NCBI GenBank assembly: GCA_902775975.1
Contig: CACYOC010000013.1
Location: 1 to 59,057, forward strand
Reading direction: 5' to 3'
Length of the DNA stretch: 59,057 bases
DNA from: an uncultured Bacteroidales bacterium
Lineage (GTDB): Bacteria; Bacteroidota; Bacteroidia; Bacteroidales; Bacteroidaceae
In this document: piece by piece, positions 8,466-17,425 of the stretch
How positions within the stretch are numbered: the stretch's first letter is position 1
Layout: every line of letters begins with the position of its first letter
Position numbers and translations under genes: made by a program
Notes under the pieces: model-generated
Seen by the model: the letters and a program-made list of their open reading frames with translations, nothing else
The model's database searches: none
What the model was told of the DNA's origin: nothing

Positions 8466-9368
8466 CTATAACTTTAAGAAGTGATATACCCCGCGCAGCG
8501 TGGCACGAACCATGTCCCAGCGGTTTTTGGACATATATTTAGCAACGTCCTTTCCTGTGACGATGAACATCAGATAGAGATAGGACAGATAGCGAGTGGC
8601 ACGATGCTGGTTCCGCCGGACGAACAACAGACGGTTACGTGTAATATAATAGGTACGCAAAGGACTTTGCTGTCCTGTCGTCTGACTTTCTTTGTGAAAC
8701 ACGGTTACTGCTGGCTCGTACCAGATGTCATAACCCGCCCGTCGCAACATCAGCGACCAGTCCAGCTCTTCGTAGTAGAGGAAATAGCATTCGGGCATGA
8801 GCCCGGCTTTTTCGATAGCCTCCCGCTTTACCATCATGGCAGCGCCATGAGCGTATGGTGTGGTGTGAGCTTGGTCATACTGTCCGCAGTCCTTCTCGCC
8901 GAAACCAATGGAGCGGTTACGCAGTGTGATGGGCGATAGGGGAGTGTAACCGGTATATTGGATAAGATGCTCGCCCCAGGAGAAACGAATCTTAGGACAT
9001 ACCGCCCCAATCTTCGCATCAGACTCCAGCCTTTCTATCAGTGCGGAAGCAAATTTTTCACTTTTCTCTTTTCCTTTTTCCTTTCCTATTAGCGTGTCGT
9101 TGTTAAGAAAGAACAGGTATTGTCCTGTTGCAGCCTTGATACCGAGGTTGTTGCCTCCGGCAAAGCCTAAGTTACGCTGACTACGCACGACCTTTACTTG
9201 CGGATAACGCTGCTCAATGACCGTTGCCTCGTCTTCCCGTGAGGCATTATCCACCACGATTACCTCTAAAGACGGGTCTTCTAAAGGTAATGTCTCCATC
9301 AGCTCGCAGGTGTCCTTCAGTCCGTTATAGTTGATGGTGATGACAGATATCTCATACTTTTGCCGCAC
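8466..9368 (-). CDS. Rhamnosyltransferase-like GT2
   Basis: A 300-residue enzyme of the WbbL-like GT2 branch. Key segments are SVITINYNG at the N-terminus, VIVVDNASRED, NLGFAGGNNLGI, FLNNDT and YYEELDWSLMLRRAGY. The only suitable start is GTG at 9368, which overlaps the upstream ligase gene by 17 bp. Directly after FLNNDTLI lies a low-complexity run rich in Lys, Glu and Gly (about residues 95-107). It is encoded by a dispersed nucleotide repeat rather than by normal GT2 sequence (see 9043-9089). Donor sugar unknown. Confidence 0.88.
   Translation of the reverse strand: MRQKYEISVITINYNGLKDTCELMETLPLEDPSLEVIVVDNASREDEATVIEQRYPQVKVVRSQRNLGFAGGNNLGIKAATGQYLFFLNNDTLIGKEKGKEKSEKFASALIERLESDAKIGAVCPKIRFSWGEHLIQYTGYTPLSPITLRNRSIGFGEKDCGQYDQAHTTPYAHGAAMMVKREAIEKAGLMPECYFLYYEELDWSLMLRRAGYDIWYEPAVTVFHKESQTTGQQSPLRTYYITRNRLLFVRRNQHRATRYLSYLYLMFIVTGKDVAKYMSKNRWDMVRATLRGVYHFLKL
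9043..9089. repeat. Dispersed repeat and heptad run inside a GT2 gene
   Basis: The 24-bp block at 9043-9066 (GCGGAAGC, then AAATTTTT, then CACTTTTC) recurs exactly at 43464-43487 and, inverted, at 52189-52212, both intergenic. From 9055 it continues as 7-bp units (TTTTCAC, TTTTCTC, TTTTCCT). Here it is in frame within the glycosyltransferase gene and encodes the Lys/Glu-rich insert. Confidence 0.9.
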
Positions 9369-10875
9369 GTTTCTTTTCTAATTTCAGTCGTTTCTTTTCT
9401 TCTTGTCTGGCGAGTTGTTCAGCTTCATAAGCTACCCAGTCGTTTTCCAGATAGGGCAAGATATATACGATGGCTAATCCGCCATAGAAGGTCAGACAAT
9501 TGGGAAATTGCATCAGTACTTGGTTTCCGTATCCGCCTAACTGCTGAGAAACCATGGCACAGCAGAAACCTGCTCCGATACCTCGTAAGGACGGACTTCG
9601 CAATCGGAAAAGCACAATCCAACAAGCTCCGATGATCATGATGGCAGTACAAATCAAGAAGGTGGTGATACCTATAATGCCAGTATGGATCCAAATGAAG
9701 ACATACTCGGAGTCTGGTGGAACCGTTGCCATATAGGTGTATTTGTTGTTGGCTGGAGCATTCTGGTATCCGATGTGCATGCCGATACCCCAAGGGGCTT
9801 CTGCCAAATACTTCTTCATCGCTTTTTGATTGTTGGCACGTACTCCTGCTGAAGCATCATTCTTGTCAAAAGCCGAACGCATACGGCGTATCTGTTGGTT
9901 GCCTTGACCAATGTCGGTAAAGGCAAGAATGAATAAGAATAGCGCAAAGAGAATGGTAACGGGTATGGCAATCTTGAAAGATTTAGACAAAAAGATATAG
10001 GCTGCGAAACCAGCCATCAAACAGGCTATGGCTGTGCGAGTACCTGAAGGGAATATAGCCCATGTGCAGGCAGCACCAACAATAAGAAAGAATATTTTAT
10101 GTCTTTTGATTTTGCTGGTGATGGCGAAGATAAGAAAGGCTACGGCTGTAGAAGCAATGCCGATGCCGAAGTTGGCGGCATCAGAATAGATAGAGAAATA
10201 GCGAATGAGCGTACCAGCTTGGAGAATATGTGTTGAACGGCCTCGCGTCTGAAGCCATGCATTCTCAGAGGAAGTCAGGCCGATGTATTGTTGTTTCCAT
10301 ACCCAAAAGGACGCAAATAGGGCCAAAGCTCCCCATACGAAGATGTAACGGATGAGAATCTTCGGTTTACTAATATATATGGAAAAAACAAGGAAAGCAT
10401 AGAGCAGCTGGAAAGCAATCATACGAGCGGAGGTGTACCAACTACCCACATCAATACCGATATTACAAGTGTCGTTGAGTACTTCCAGCGTACAAAATCC
10501 GCACCAGGCAAGCAATGCAACAAGCATGGGGTTGGCGGTTCGTTCAAACTTAGTATCCTTGACGTTGAGAATGGCCATGAATAAAAGCAGTATCTCTATC
10601 ATCTCGTTGTACAGAGACATCGGTATGCCTTGTGGCAAGGTTAGACTATGCCATTGAATGATGTAGTTGATGCCTATCAAAACCCAAAACAAGAACATTC
10701 CGTGGCTGAAGGTGCCAGCAACCAAAAGACCTAAAACGGGTAGAAGACAGACGATGGCGAAGGCAGTGAAACCTGCGCTGTAAAATTCATAGAGGGCAAG
10801 TAAAAACAGAAGAAAGAGTACCACGACTCTTCCTCCATTGTCTTTGGCGTATGTCTTGAACGCAGTATTGGCCAT
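9352..10875 (-). CDS. O-antigen ligase/polymerase (Wzy/WaaL family)
   Basis: A 507-residue polytopic membrane protein with about 10-12 predicted helices. A large periplasmic loop contains RRMRSAFDKNDASAGVRANN and SEYVFIWIHTG, typical of the O-antigen ligase/polymerase (Wzy_C) family. The tail is strongly basic and cytoplasmic (RQEEKKRLKLEKKR). Polymerase and ligase cannot be separated by sequence. It abuts the Wzc-type gene with no spacer, so the two are co-transcribed. No Wzx flippase gene is visible in the locus, so its substrate may be delivered by the Wzm/Wzt exporter or from elsewhere. Confidence 0.87.
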   Translation of the reverse strand: MANTAFKTYAKDNGGRVVVLFLLFLLALYEFYSAGFTAFAIVCLLPVLGLLVAGTFSHGMFLFWVLIGINYIIQWHSLTLPQGIPMSLYNEMIEILLLFMAILNVKDTKFERTANPMLVALLAWCGFCTLEVLNDTCNIGIDVGSWYTSARMIAFQLLYAFLVFSIYISKPKILIRYIFVWGALALFASFWVWKQQYIGLTSSENAWLQTRGRSTHILQAGTLIRYFSIYSDAANFGIGIASTAVAFLIFAITSKIKRHKIFFLIVGAACTWAIFPSGTRTAIACLMAGFAAYIFLSKSFKIAIPVTILFALFLFILAFTDIGQGNQQIRRMRSAFDKNDASAGVRANNQKAMKKYLAEAPWGIGMHIGYQNAPANNKYTYMATVPPDSEYVFIWIHTGIIGITTFLICTAIMIIGACWIVLFRLRSPSLRGIGAGFCCAMVSQQLGGYGNQVLMQFPNCLTFYGGLAIVYILPYLENDWVAYEAEQLARQEEKKRLKLEKKRAAKV

Positions 10876-13056
10876 TTACTTTGCGTGTTCGTTTTCTGTA
10901 GCGGTCAATCCTAATTGCGACATGCGATATACGAAGTTGCTGAACTTCGTGTAAGGAGGCAGCTGACCGACAAATTCCTCGACGGCATATCGGTTAGCTT
11001 CTGTGAGATACATGAAGAGCGTGCTCTTGTGCTCTTCATCCAGCATGGCTTGTACTTCTTTCAGGGCCTTCTGGTCAACATCCTTCCAAGTGCGGTTGGC
11101 ACGGGTTACCATCAGGTTAATGGTGCCCATATTCAGCAGGGCAGGTGAAATGGAATAGTCATCCAGATTCGGGTATTCGATGATGGCAATCTCGTCAGGC
11201 AGAATGTCAGGACAGAGGTCTTTGATGTCTTTGGCAAGAATAAACTTGCTGTCCTCAGCGAGGAAGTCTTCGTCGTAAGTGAGACGACGGACTTGCAAAC
11301 CGATGGATATCCAGTAGTCCTCCAGCTCCTGTGCCAGATAGCTCTTTCCGTTTCCACAGTCTGTAGAAAGGAGATTGAGCACATTTTGCTGACCTTCCTT
11401 GAAATGGGGCAGCAAGGCTTTGCTGAGTTGCTTCATGGCCATGTCTGCAATGGTCTTGTTGAAACGACGATAGCGAAGATTGCTTTCCTTCGGGAAACAG
11501 CCCATGACTGGAACTTTTGTGATGCGTTCAGAACGCATTCTGTCACGAAGTGTCCTGTCAAGCAACTCTATCAACAAGAAGTAGAGGGCTGTCAACATAA
11601 AAGCCAGCATGAAGGATCCTAATAAGATCATCATACGGTTTGTCGGCTGGGCATTCAGCGGGAACATCGGCGGATTCAGGACACGCAGCGTTGCCGTGGA
11701 CATCTGGAGGTTCTTCTGGCGGAGACGGGCAGCATTCAATGCTTTCAGCATCTCCATGTAGTTGCCTTCAATAAAAGTGATGTGGCGGGCTTTACGGTCC
11801 AGTGTTGCTCCAATAGGTGCATAATAGAGATACTGCTGGTCCAGATTCTCTTTCATGATGTTCGTTGCAGACTGTTCCGCCTTGGTCTTCTCTAACAGCA
11901 GCAGCTGCTCCAGCCATCGCGACAACATGTCTTTGGCTTTGACACCAGTCTCAGTACTATATATGGAGGCTTCAATATCCTTGGTCAACTGAGTGACGCG
12001 GCTCGTCGCTTTCTGCAAGTCACGCTGGGCTTTGGCCAGCTCTTCCTGAGATTCATTATTGTTGCCTCCACCTTCGCTGCTCATCAGCTTAAGGTTGGAG
12101 ATGCGTGACTGGATACGCGAAATGTCACGAATCTGGTCAGTAAACTCCCTGTTAGAACGGATGACCTGGGCACGATTGCCTAACTGGCGCTCCAAATAAT
12201 CCAGCAAAGCCTTTGATGTGGTGTAGTTCATCAACTGGTCGTTACGGAAATTCTGCTGTTGTGCTTCCAAAGCTGCCAGCTGCTTGGTCTGCTCTCCGTA
12301 GTTGATGATGCGTTTGGAGATGTTATAGCGAATCAGGTCGTCTTCAGCACTGGTGAGGATGCGCCACAGACGATTGACCTCGCGTTTGAAGAAATTGATG
12401 ACATTGCCTGTCTCTCCAAAACGAATCTGCTGGTACTGCCGGGCAAAAACATCGTTCAAGATGTCCAAGGTATTATAGACTACACCGGCATCGTTGGCAG
12501 AATAGGAGATGTCAATAATATCACTTGAAGGGAGCTGTAATACTTTCAGGCGACTTGTAATGTTGTTGATGCCAAAATAGGGGTGGTAGTTGAGAAGACC
12601 AAACAGGAAGTTGTCCTGTGACGGTTTCTCGTATGCCTTCAAATTGGCATAAGTCGCTAATTCGCTGGAGCGATTGATCAAGGCCTTAACCTCTGGGGGA
12701 GTCATGGCATTGAGCTCACGAAAATGTTCTGCTGAGATGTAGTTGTTGTTCTTCTTCGGATTGCCATACATCATGCAACGGGCAAACAAGCGCAGTGATA
12801 CCTCATGAATGGTGTTGTCGGTCGTGATAATGAGCATCAGGTTGGCAATGTTGGTTTGGGCATTACCTCCTACAGCACCAGTACCTTCGATATTATAGCC
12901 TGTTATCATTCCCGTATAAATGGTGGTGTTGGCATCATAGATACGTTCCATATTGCGGGTCAGGAACCATGCCACGACAAGAGCTATCAATGGCAAGGTA
13001 ACCAAGTACCAGCGTATCTTATATAGGAATCTGACAAAATATCTAAATAAATCCAT
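10876..13056 (-). CDS. Wzc-type chain-length/tyrosine-kinase-like protein
   Basis: A 726-residue inner-membrane protein with a TM helix near residues 16-31, a long periplasmic coiled-coil region (including NQAQVIRSNREFTDQ-like stretches), a Pro-rich second TM segment near residue 470 and a cytoplasmic nucleotide-binding-like domain. The P-loop region reads STDCGNGKSY near residues 563-572. The Walker A' aspartate motif (usually IDxDxR) is replaced by RLTYDEDFL and the Walker B-like strand reads IAIIEYPNLDD. The C-terminus has no tyrosine cluster. The role is polysaccharide chain-length control or co-polymerase; kinase activity is doubtful. Confidence 0.85.
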   Translation of the reverse strand: MDLFRYFVRFLYKIRWYLVTLPLIALVVAWFLTRNMERIYDANTTIYTGMITGYNIEGTGAVGGNAQTNIANLMLIITTDNTIHEVSLRLFARCMMYGNPKKNNNYISAEHFRELNAMTPPEVKALINRSSELATYANLKAYEKPSQDNFLFGLLNYHPYFGINNITSRLKVLQLPSSDIIDISYSANDAGVVYNTLDILNDVFARQYQQIRFGETGNVINFFKREVNRLWRILTSAEDDLIRYNISKRIINYGEQTKQLAALEAQQQNFRNDQLMNYTTSKALLDYLERQLGNRAQVIRSNREFTDQIRDISRIQSRISNLKLMSSEGGGNNNESQEELAKAQRDLQKATSRVTQLTKDIEASIYSTETGVKAKDMLSRWLEQLLLLEKTKAEQSATNIMKENLDQQYLYYAPIGATLDRKARHITFIEGNYMEMLKALNAARLRQKNLQMSTATLRVLNPPMFPLNAQPTNRMMILLGSFMLAFMLTALYFLLIELLDRTLRDRMRSERITKVPVMGCFPKESNLRYRRFNKTIADMAMKQLSKALLPHFKEGQQNVLNLLSTDCGNGKSYLAQELEDYWISIGLQVRRLTYDEDFLAEDSKFILAKDIKDLCPDILPDEIAIIEYPNLDDYSISPALLNMGTINLMVTRANRTWKDVDQKALKEVQAMLDEEHKSTLFMYLTEANRYAVEEFVGQLPPYTKFSNFVYRMSQLGLTATENEHAK

Positions 13057-13069
13057 AATGAGGCGGTTG

Positions 13070-14011
13070 TTATTGTTGTGCTTTCGCTTTTCGGGAGGCT
13101 TTGCGGTCGGCTTGCTCTAATTTCCGGAATTTCTTTTCTTCCTCAGCTGCTGCCTTCTTAATGCTCTTCGCTACTGCACGATTCTCTTTTCGTATTTGTT
13201 TCTCCGATTTCTGCTCTTCATCAAGCGTGATGTCTGTCGTCGTATTGGTGAGAATGGGCGTGTGACATAAAATCTCCAAGGTGATAATGTCTGTGGTGAT
13301 GGTTGTCTGCATCGCTTGGTAGCCTGATACCACACTGATTTCGTGGAGCTTGGTATAGGCAAAGTCCTCAATGGTCATGTTACCCTGATGGAAGTCTTCC
13401 TGATTCAGAGCTCCGGCACCTTGATAGATAGCAGCAGCTTCACTGGAGGTCTTCAAAGCGACGAGGTTGTTGGTGATTTTAATATATAAACTGGCAATTT
13501 CTAATTTCAGGTTGTCAAATGCCAAATCCTTCTCAATACGAGCCTTGTCAACTAATAACTTTTTACGACGTACAGCAGCTGTCAAGTCGAGGATGTCCTC
13601 TAAAGGTACACTGACGTTGACTCCGACATTCCAATAACTCTGTTCGGAACCTTGGAACTGGAAGATGGTGGTGTAGCTCTGAGTGGTACTGTTATTACCC
13701 CACATGTCCGTTTTGCCATACGCATAACTGGCATGTCCCATGACATACGAGAAGATATGACGCTTTTGTTTGGAAACTTCTGCCTGTGCTATCTCCTGGG
13801 CTTTGGCTAAGGATAAGATCTTGGGGTTCTGTTTGGCATTTTCATAGAGAACAGCCAAAGGAGGTAAATGGAAAGTCGAAAAGTTTATCGTCTTATTTTC
13901 GCTGGAATCAAAGAAACCAGCGCTGATGCCACTGTCGTTGTACTGTGCATAAACGGATGTTGAGAGCACAGCCAACGCAAGGGTTAAGATGATATGTATG
14001 AAACTATTCAT
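13070..14011 (-). CDS. Half-length TolC-family outer-membrane protein
   Basis: A 313-residue protein with a clear signal peptide (hydrophobic core, then VYAQ) and TolC-like helices (VLYENAKQNPKILSLAKAQEIAQAEV; ARIEKDLAFDNLKLEIASLYIKI). Family members are normally 430-480 residues with two structural repeats; here only one repeat is present. It is followed by a Lys/Ala/Glu-rich tail starting near residue 262. In this position it could take the place of an outer-membrane export channel such as Wza, which is absent from the locus. It may be a specialised capsule-locus member of the family rather than a broken gene, since the frame is clean. Confidence 0.72.
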   Translation of the reverse strand: MNSFIHIILTLALAVLSTSVYAQYNDSGISAGFFDSSENKTINFSTFHLPPLAVLYENAKQNPKILSLAKAQEIAQAEVSKQKRHIFSYVMGHASYAYGKTDMWGNNSTTQSYTTIFQFQGSEQSYWNVGVNVSVPLEDILDLTAAVRRKKLLVDKARIEKDLAFDNLKLEIASLYIKITNNLVALKTSSEAAAIYQGAGALNQEDFHQGNMTIEDFAYTKLHEISVVSGYQAMQTTITTDIITLEILCHTPILTNTTTDITLDEEQKSEKQIRKENRAVAKSIKKAAAEEEKKFRKLEQADRKASRKAKAQQ

Positions 14012-14047
14012 TTATAATGTCCCTGATTTTATTCTTGGATAAAAGAA

Positions 14048-15253
14048 TTATACGTTCTCTTTTTGGATAAATGCTTTTAATGTACGGAAGATAATCTTAA
14101 TGTCGAGCCAGAAGTTATAGGTCTGTCCATACTGGATGTCTAACTGCTTGCGCTCTTCTGCCGACATAGTACCGCCTCTGCCGCGTTCTTCTACTTGCCA
14201 CAGACCTGTTAGTCCGGCAGGAGCCATAAAGCGGTCGATATTGTTGTCAGCGGTCAGTTTTTCTGCTTCGTAGAGTGGCAACGGACGGTTACCCACAATA
14301 GACATGTCACCTTTGAGAATGTTAAACAATTGTGGTAACTCGTCAATGCTGTATTTGCGGATAAAGCGACCGACCTTTGTTACACGCGGATCGTTCTCAA
14401 TCTTGATGAAAGCATTGTTGATATCTTCTTCTTTCTTCTTGTTGAAGTCGCTTTCGGAAACAACAAAGTCGTCACCAACCAGCATGACCTCTTCATCGCC
14501 CATCAATATATCGTCACTCATTCCTGCAACAGCCATGTCCATACCCGTCTGTTCGTTCAATGGCATGGTAATAGGCTGGGCAGACTCTTGTGATTTTTGG
14601 TTTCCAGCATACTGATTGTGATGCTTACTTAACTCCATCAGTCTTTGTTCGGCATCAACATACATGCTGCGGAACTTAAGGAATTCAAAGATGGTGTAAT
14701 TGGCTCCCACACGCTTGGAACGGAACAGGATGGGGCCTTTACTCTCCAAGCGAATAGCAATGGCTGTCAGGATGAAGACGGGTGACAATACCACAATGGC
14801 TAAGATAGAGAATACGATGTCGAACAAACGCTTCCAAAGAGGAATCGTGAATTTCAAGATGCTATGCTTGGCAGCTTTGCTGTCATACAGGGCATCCTCG
14901 CGTTCTGAGATAAATTGGATTTTCTTATTAAATTCTGTCACTGTCGCACCTTGTTTGATGGTGTCGTTAATACCGCATTTGATATATTCGTCACGATCTT
15001 CAGGCTGTAATGGAGCAGTGATGAGAACGATATAGACGTTATGGCATTTCTTTCGTAGATAGGTGATGGCAGTAATGTCCTCTTCACGCACGGAACGTTC
15101 AAAGAACACCAAATAGTGCTCATTGGCAACGTGCTGAGCGCATATCTGGGCAGCCTCATTGTAGGTCTTGGCCATTCGTACCAACTGTCCAGGTATGTAT
15201 TTCAGACGTTCTTGCGTCTTTTGGTTATCACCTAAGTAAACTACACCTATCAT
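14048..15253 (-). CDS. Receiver-like/undecaprenyl-phosphate sugar transferase fusion
   Basis: A 401-residue protein. Residues 1 to about 115 have the alpha/beta pattern of a response-regulator receiver, but the phospho-acceptor position reads VFFERS (Glu instead of Asp). From about 140 there is a bacterial sugar transferase domain (WbaP/WcaJ type): membrane-associated helix WKRLFDIVFSILAIVV, KRVGANYTIFEFLKFRSM, then SIDELPQLFNILKGDMSIVGNRPL. Between the KFRSM and DELPQ motifs lies an unusually long acidic loop, about residues 208-275. It starts repeat-unit synthesis by loading a sugar phosphate onto undecaprenyl phosphate. It follows a free-standing receiver gene by about 35 bp. Confidence 0.9.
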   Translation of the reverse strand: MIGVVYLGDNQKTQERLKYIPGQLVRMAKTYNEAAQICAQHVANEHYLVFFERSVREEDITAITYLRKKCHNVYIVLITAPLQPEDRDEYIKCGINDTIKQGATVTEFNKKIQFISEREDALYDSKAAKHSILKFTIPLWKRLFDIVFSILAIVVLSPVFILTAIAIRLESKGPILFRSKRVGANYTIFEFLKFRSMYVDAEQRLMELSKHHNQYAGNQKSQESAQPITMPLNEQTGMDMAVAGMSDDILMGDEEVMLVGDDFVVSESDFNKKKEEDINNAFIKIENDPRVTKVGRFIRKYSIDELPQLFNILKGDMSIVGNRPLPLYEAEKLTADNNIDRFMAPAGLTGLWQVEERGRGGTMSAEERKQLDIQYGQTYNFWLDIKIIFRTLKAFIQKENV

Positions 15254-15287
15254 ACTATAATTATAAATAAGGTAGAGTATCTGTTTT

Positions 15288-15659
15288 TTATTCGTTGGGA
15301 AGAATCTTCTTGACGCGAATCTTCAATTCCATGGGATTGAATGGCTTGACAATATAGTCAACGGCACCGATTTCCAACAAACGGATACGCTCGCTGGTGG
15401 AATCTTCGCTGGACAACATGATGACAGGGATGTTGCGGAACAACTCGTTCTGCTTGATCCATTCCAGAAAGTCATCACCACGCATTCCCGGCATACGGAT
15501 GTCTGAGATGATCAAGTCGGGAGTGTTGCCTGCTTGCAACCATTTTACACCTTGCAGACCATCGGGCAGCCATTGCACGTCATAGTCACTCATCAAGTAA
15601 ATAGAGAGCACCTTTGCGATGGTCTCTTTGTCATCAAGGATTAATATTTTCTTTTTCAT
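15288..15659 (-). CDS. Single-domain response regulator
   Basis: A 123-residue stand-alone receiver: acidic pair D9-D10, phospho-acceptor D53 in IISDIRMPGM, S83/S84 switch region and K105 in VKPFNP. There is no output domain. It heads the minus-strand polysaccharide locus with its own -7 box at 15701-15708. It may act through protein-protein contact with the receiver-like N-terminus of the next gene product, the initiating sugar transferase (inference from position). No histidine kinase gene is nearby. Confidence 0.92.
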   Translation of the reverse strand: MKKKILILDDKETIAKVLSIYLMSDYDVQWLPDGLQGVKWLQAGNTPDLIISDIRMPGMRGDDFLEWIKQNELFRNIPVIMLSSEDSTSERIRLLEIGAVDYIVKPFNPMELKIRVKKILPNE

Positions 15660-15700
15660 AACTGAATATAACCTTAGCTACTGGTTCATGTTCTAACGTG

Positions 15701-15708
15701 CAAAGGTA
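15701..15708 (-). promoter_or_regulatory. -7 box at the head of the polysaccharide locus
   Basis: TACCTTTG on the minus strand, about 42 nt before the start codon of the receiver gene. A TTTG (15734-15731) sits 22 nt upstream, slightly further than ideal for the -33 element. Transcription is expected to start near 15696. Confidence 0.6.
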
Positions 15709-15858
15709 AAAAATAATTTTTAATTGTAGTCAAATAATGATAAAAAAATGCAGAAAAAACCCAAAATAGTTGGTTTTTAAAAATAATTTAAGGAAATTTG
15801 TAGTGCAAAACGTAATATTAATGATTTGAAAATCGGATAATTCATAAAAAAAAGTAAT

Positions 15859-17370
15859 ATGGAAAGTCGGTATTTGTTGGGATTTGACATCGGCAGCTCG
15901 TCAGTGAAAGCTTCGTTGGTGAATGTCGAAACCGGTGTATGTGTGGCTTCAGCATTTTATCCTGAGCATGAGGCTCCTATTATTGCTGAGAAGGCAGGAT
16001 GGGCTGAGCAAGAACCACAGATGTGGTGGGATAATGCTAAATTGGCTTTAAATAAAATAATGGTTGAGGCTGGAGCTACGGGCGACGACATCGCTGCCAT
16101 CGGCATCTCCTATCAGATGCATGGCTTGGTGTGTGTCGATCAGCACCAGCAGGTGCTTCGTCCTTCCATCATCTGGTGCGACTCCCGTGCCGTTCCGTAC
16201 GGCGAGCGTGCTTTCCGTGACTTGGGTGCTGAACAGTGCCTGTCTCACCTGCTGAACTCCCCCGGCAACTTCACTGCCGCCAAGCTGGCGTGGGTGAAGG
16301 AGAATGAGCCGGAAGTGTTCAGTAAGATATATAAGGTGATGCTTCCGGGCGACTATATTGCCATGCGCCTCTCCGGCGAGGTGAATACGACCGTCAGCGG
16401 TCTTTCTGAGGGAATGTTCTGGGACTTCAAGGAGAACCGTGTGGCAGACTTCCTTCTCAATTATTATGGTTTTGACTCCTCCCTGATGGCTGATATCGTT
16501 CCGACGTTCGGCATTCAATGTGCTGTGAGTGCAGAGGCCGCTGCGGAATTAGGTCTGAAGGCCGGTACTCCCATATCTTATAGAGGTGGTGACCAGCCCA
16601 ACAATGCCCTGTCGCTGAATGTATTCAATCCGGGCGAGATTGCTGCCACGGCAGGAACGTCAGGAGTGGTGTACGGTGTGTTGGGCGAGGTCGGCTACGA
16701 CCCGAAGTCGCGTGTCAACACCTTTGCCCATGTCAACCACCACAGCGTGGTCGCTGGTTCAGCCAGCGACGCGACCCGCCTTGGCGTGCTGCTCTGCATC
16801 AACGGCACGGGCATCCTGAATGCATGGATGCACCGCAATGTCACCTTCGACATGGACTATGCAGAGATGAACACCCTGGCAGCCCAGGCTCCTATCGGCA
16901 GCGATGGCGTCTGTATCCTTCCGTTTGGCAATGGTGCCGAGCGTGTTCTGGAGAATAAAGAGTTGGGTTGCAGCATTCATGGCGTGAATTTCAACAAGCA
17001 CAACCGCTCGCACCTGGTTCGAGCCGCCCAGGAGGGTATCGTGTTCTCCTTCTGCTACGGCATGGAGGTGATGCAGCAGATGGGTATGGACATCCGAACG
17101 ATTCATGCCGGTCGTGCCAATATGTTCTTGTCTCCGCTGTTCCGCGACACCTTGGCAGGTGTCAGTGGTGCTACGATAGAGCTGTATGATACTGATGGCT
17201 CCGTCGGTGCTGCCAAGGGAGCAGGTATCGGTGCAGGCATCTACAAAGATAACAAGGAGGCCTTTGCCACGTTGAAGAAGTTGGCAGTCATCGAGCCCGA
17301 TGCAAACAACCGCGAGGCCTACCGTGCCGCCTACGCCAACTGGAAGCAGTTGTTGGCCAACAAATCATAA
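15859..17370 (+). CDS. xylB: Xylulokinase
   Basis: A 503-residue FGGY-family kinase that phosphorylates D-xylulose to xylulose 5-phosphate. Visible motifs: ATP-binding GFDIGSSSVK (residues 8-17), substrate region QMHG (86-89), WCDSR (106-110), the catalytic aspartate in GGDQPNNA (243-250) and the phosphate-binding TAGTSG (264-269). It is followed after 55 bp by xylA, forming the standard xylose catabolic pair. The upstream 200 bp are shared with the divergent polysaccharide locus. I see no clear TAnnTTTG box for this gene, which would fit dependence on a regulator. Confidence 0.96.
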   Translation: MESRYLLGFDIGSSSVKASLVNVETGVCVASAFYPEHEAPIIAEKAGWAEQEPQMWWDNAKLALNKIMVEAGATGDDIAAIGISYQMHGLVCVDQHQQVLRPSIIWCDSRAVPYGERAFRDLGAEQCLSHLLNSPGNFTAAKLAWVKENEPEVFSKIYKVMLPGDYIAMRLSGEVNTTVSGLSEGMFWDFKENRVADFLLNYYGFDSSLMADIVPTFGIQCAVSAEAAAELGLKAGTPISYRGGDQPNNALSLNVFNPGEIAATAGTSGVVYGVLGEVGYDPKSRVNTFAHVNHHSVVAGSASDATRLGVLLCINGTGILNAWMHRNVTFDMDYAEMNTLAAQAPIGSDGVCILPFGNGAERVLENKELGCSIHGVNFNKHNRSHLVRAAQEGIVFSFCYGMEVMQQMGMDIRTIHAGRANMFLSPLFRDTLAGVSGATIELYDTDGSVGAAKGAGIGAGIYKDNKEAFATLKKLAVIEPDANNREAYRAAYANWKQLLANKS

Positions 17371-17389
17371 AACAGCAAAATCTCAAAAT

Positions 17390-17425
17390 AAATAGTAAAT
17401 AGTAAATTGTAAAATTGTAAATCGT
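17390..17425. repeat. Heptad array abutting the xylA start codon
   Basis: Five units of the AAATAGT/AAATTGT/AAATCGT type (one is 8 nt long) fill the xylB-xylA gap up to the base before the xylA ATG. A closely similar array precedes the zinc-ribbon gene at 44356-44392. Confidence 0.85.
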
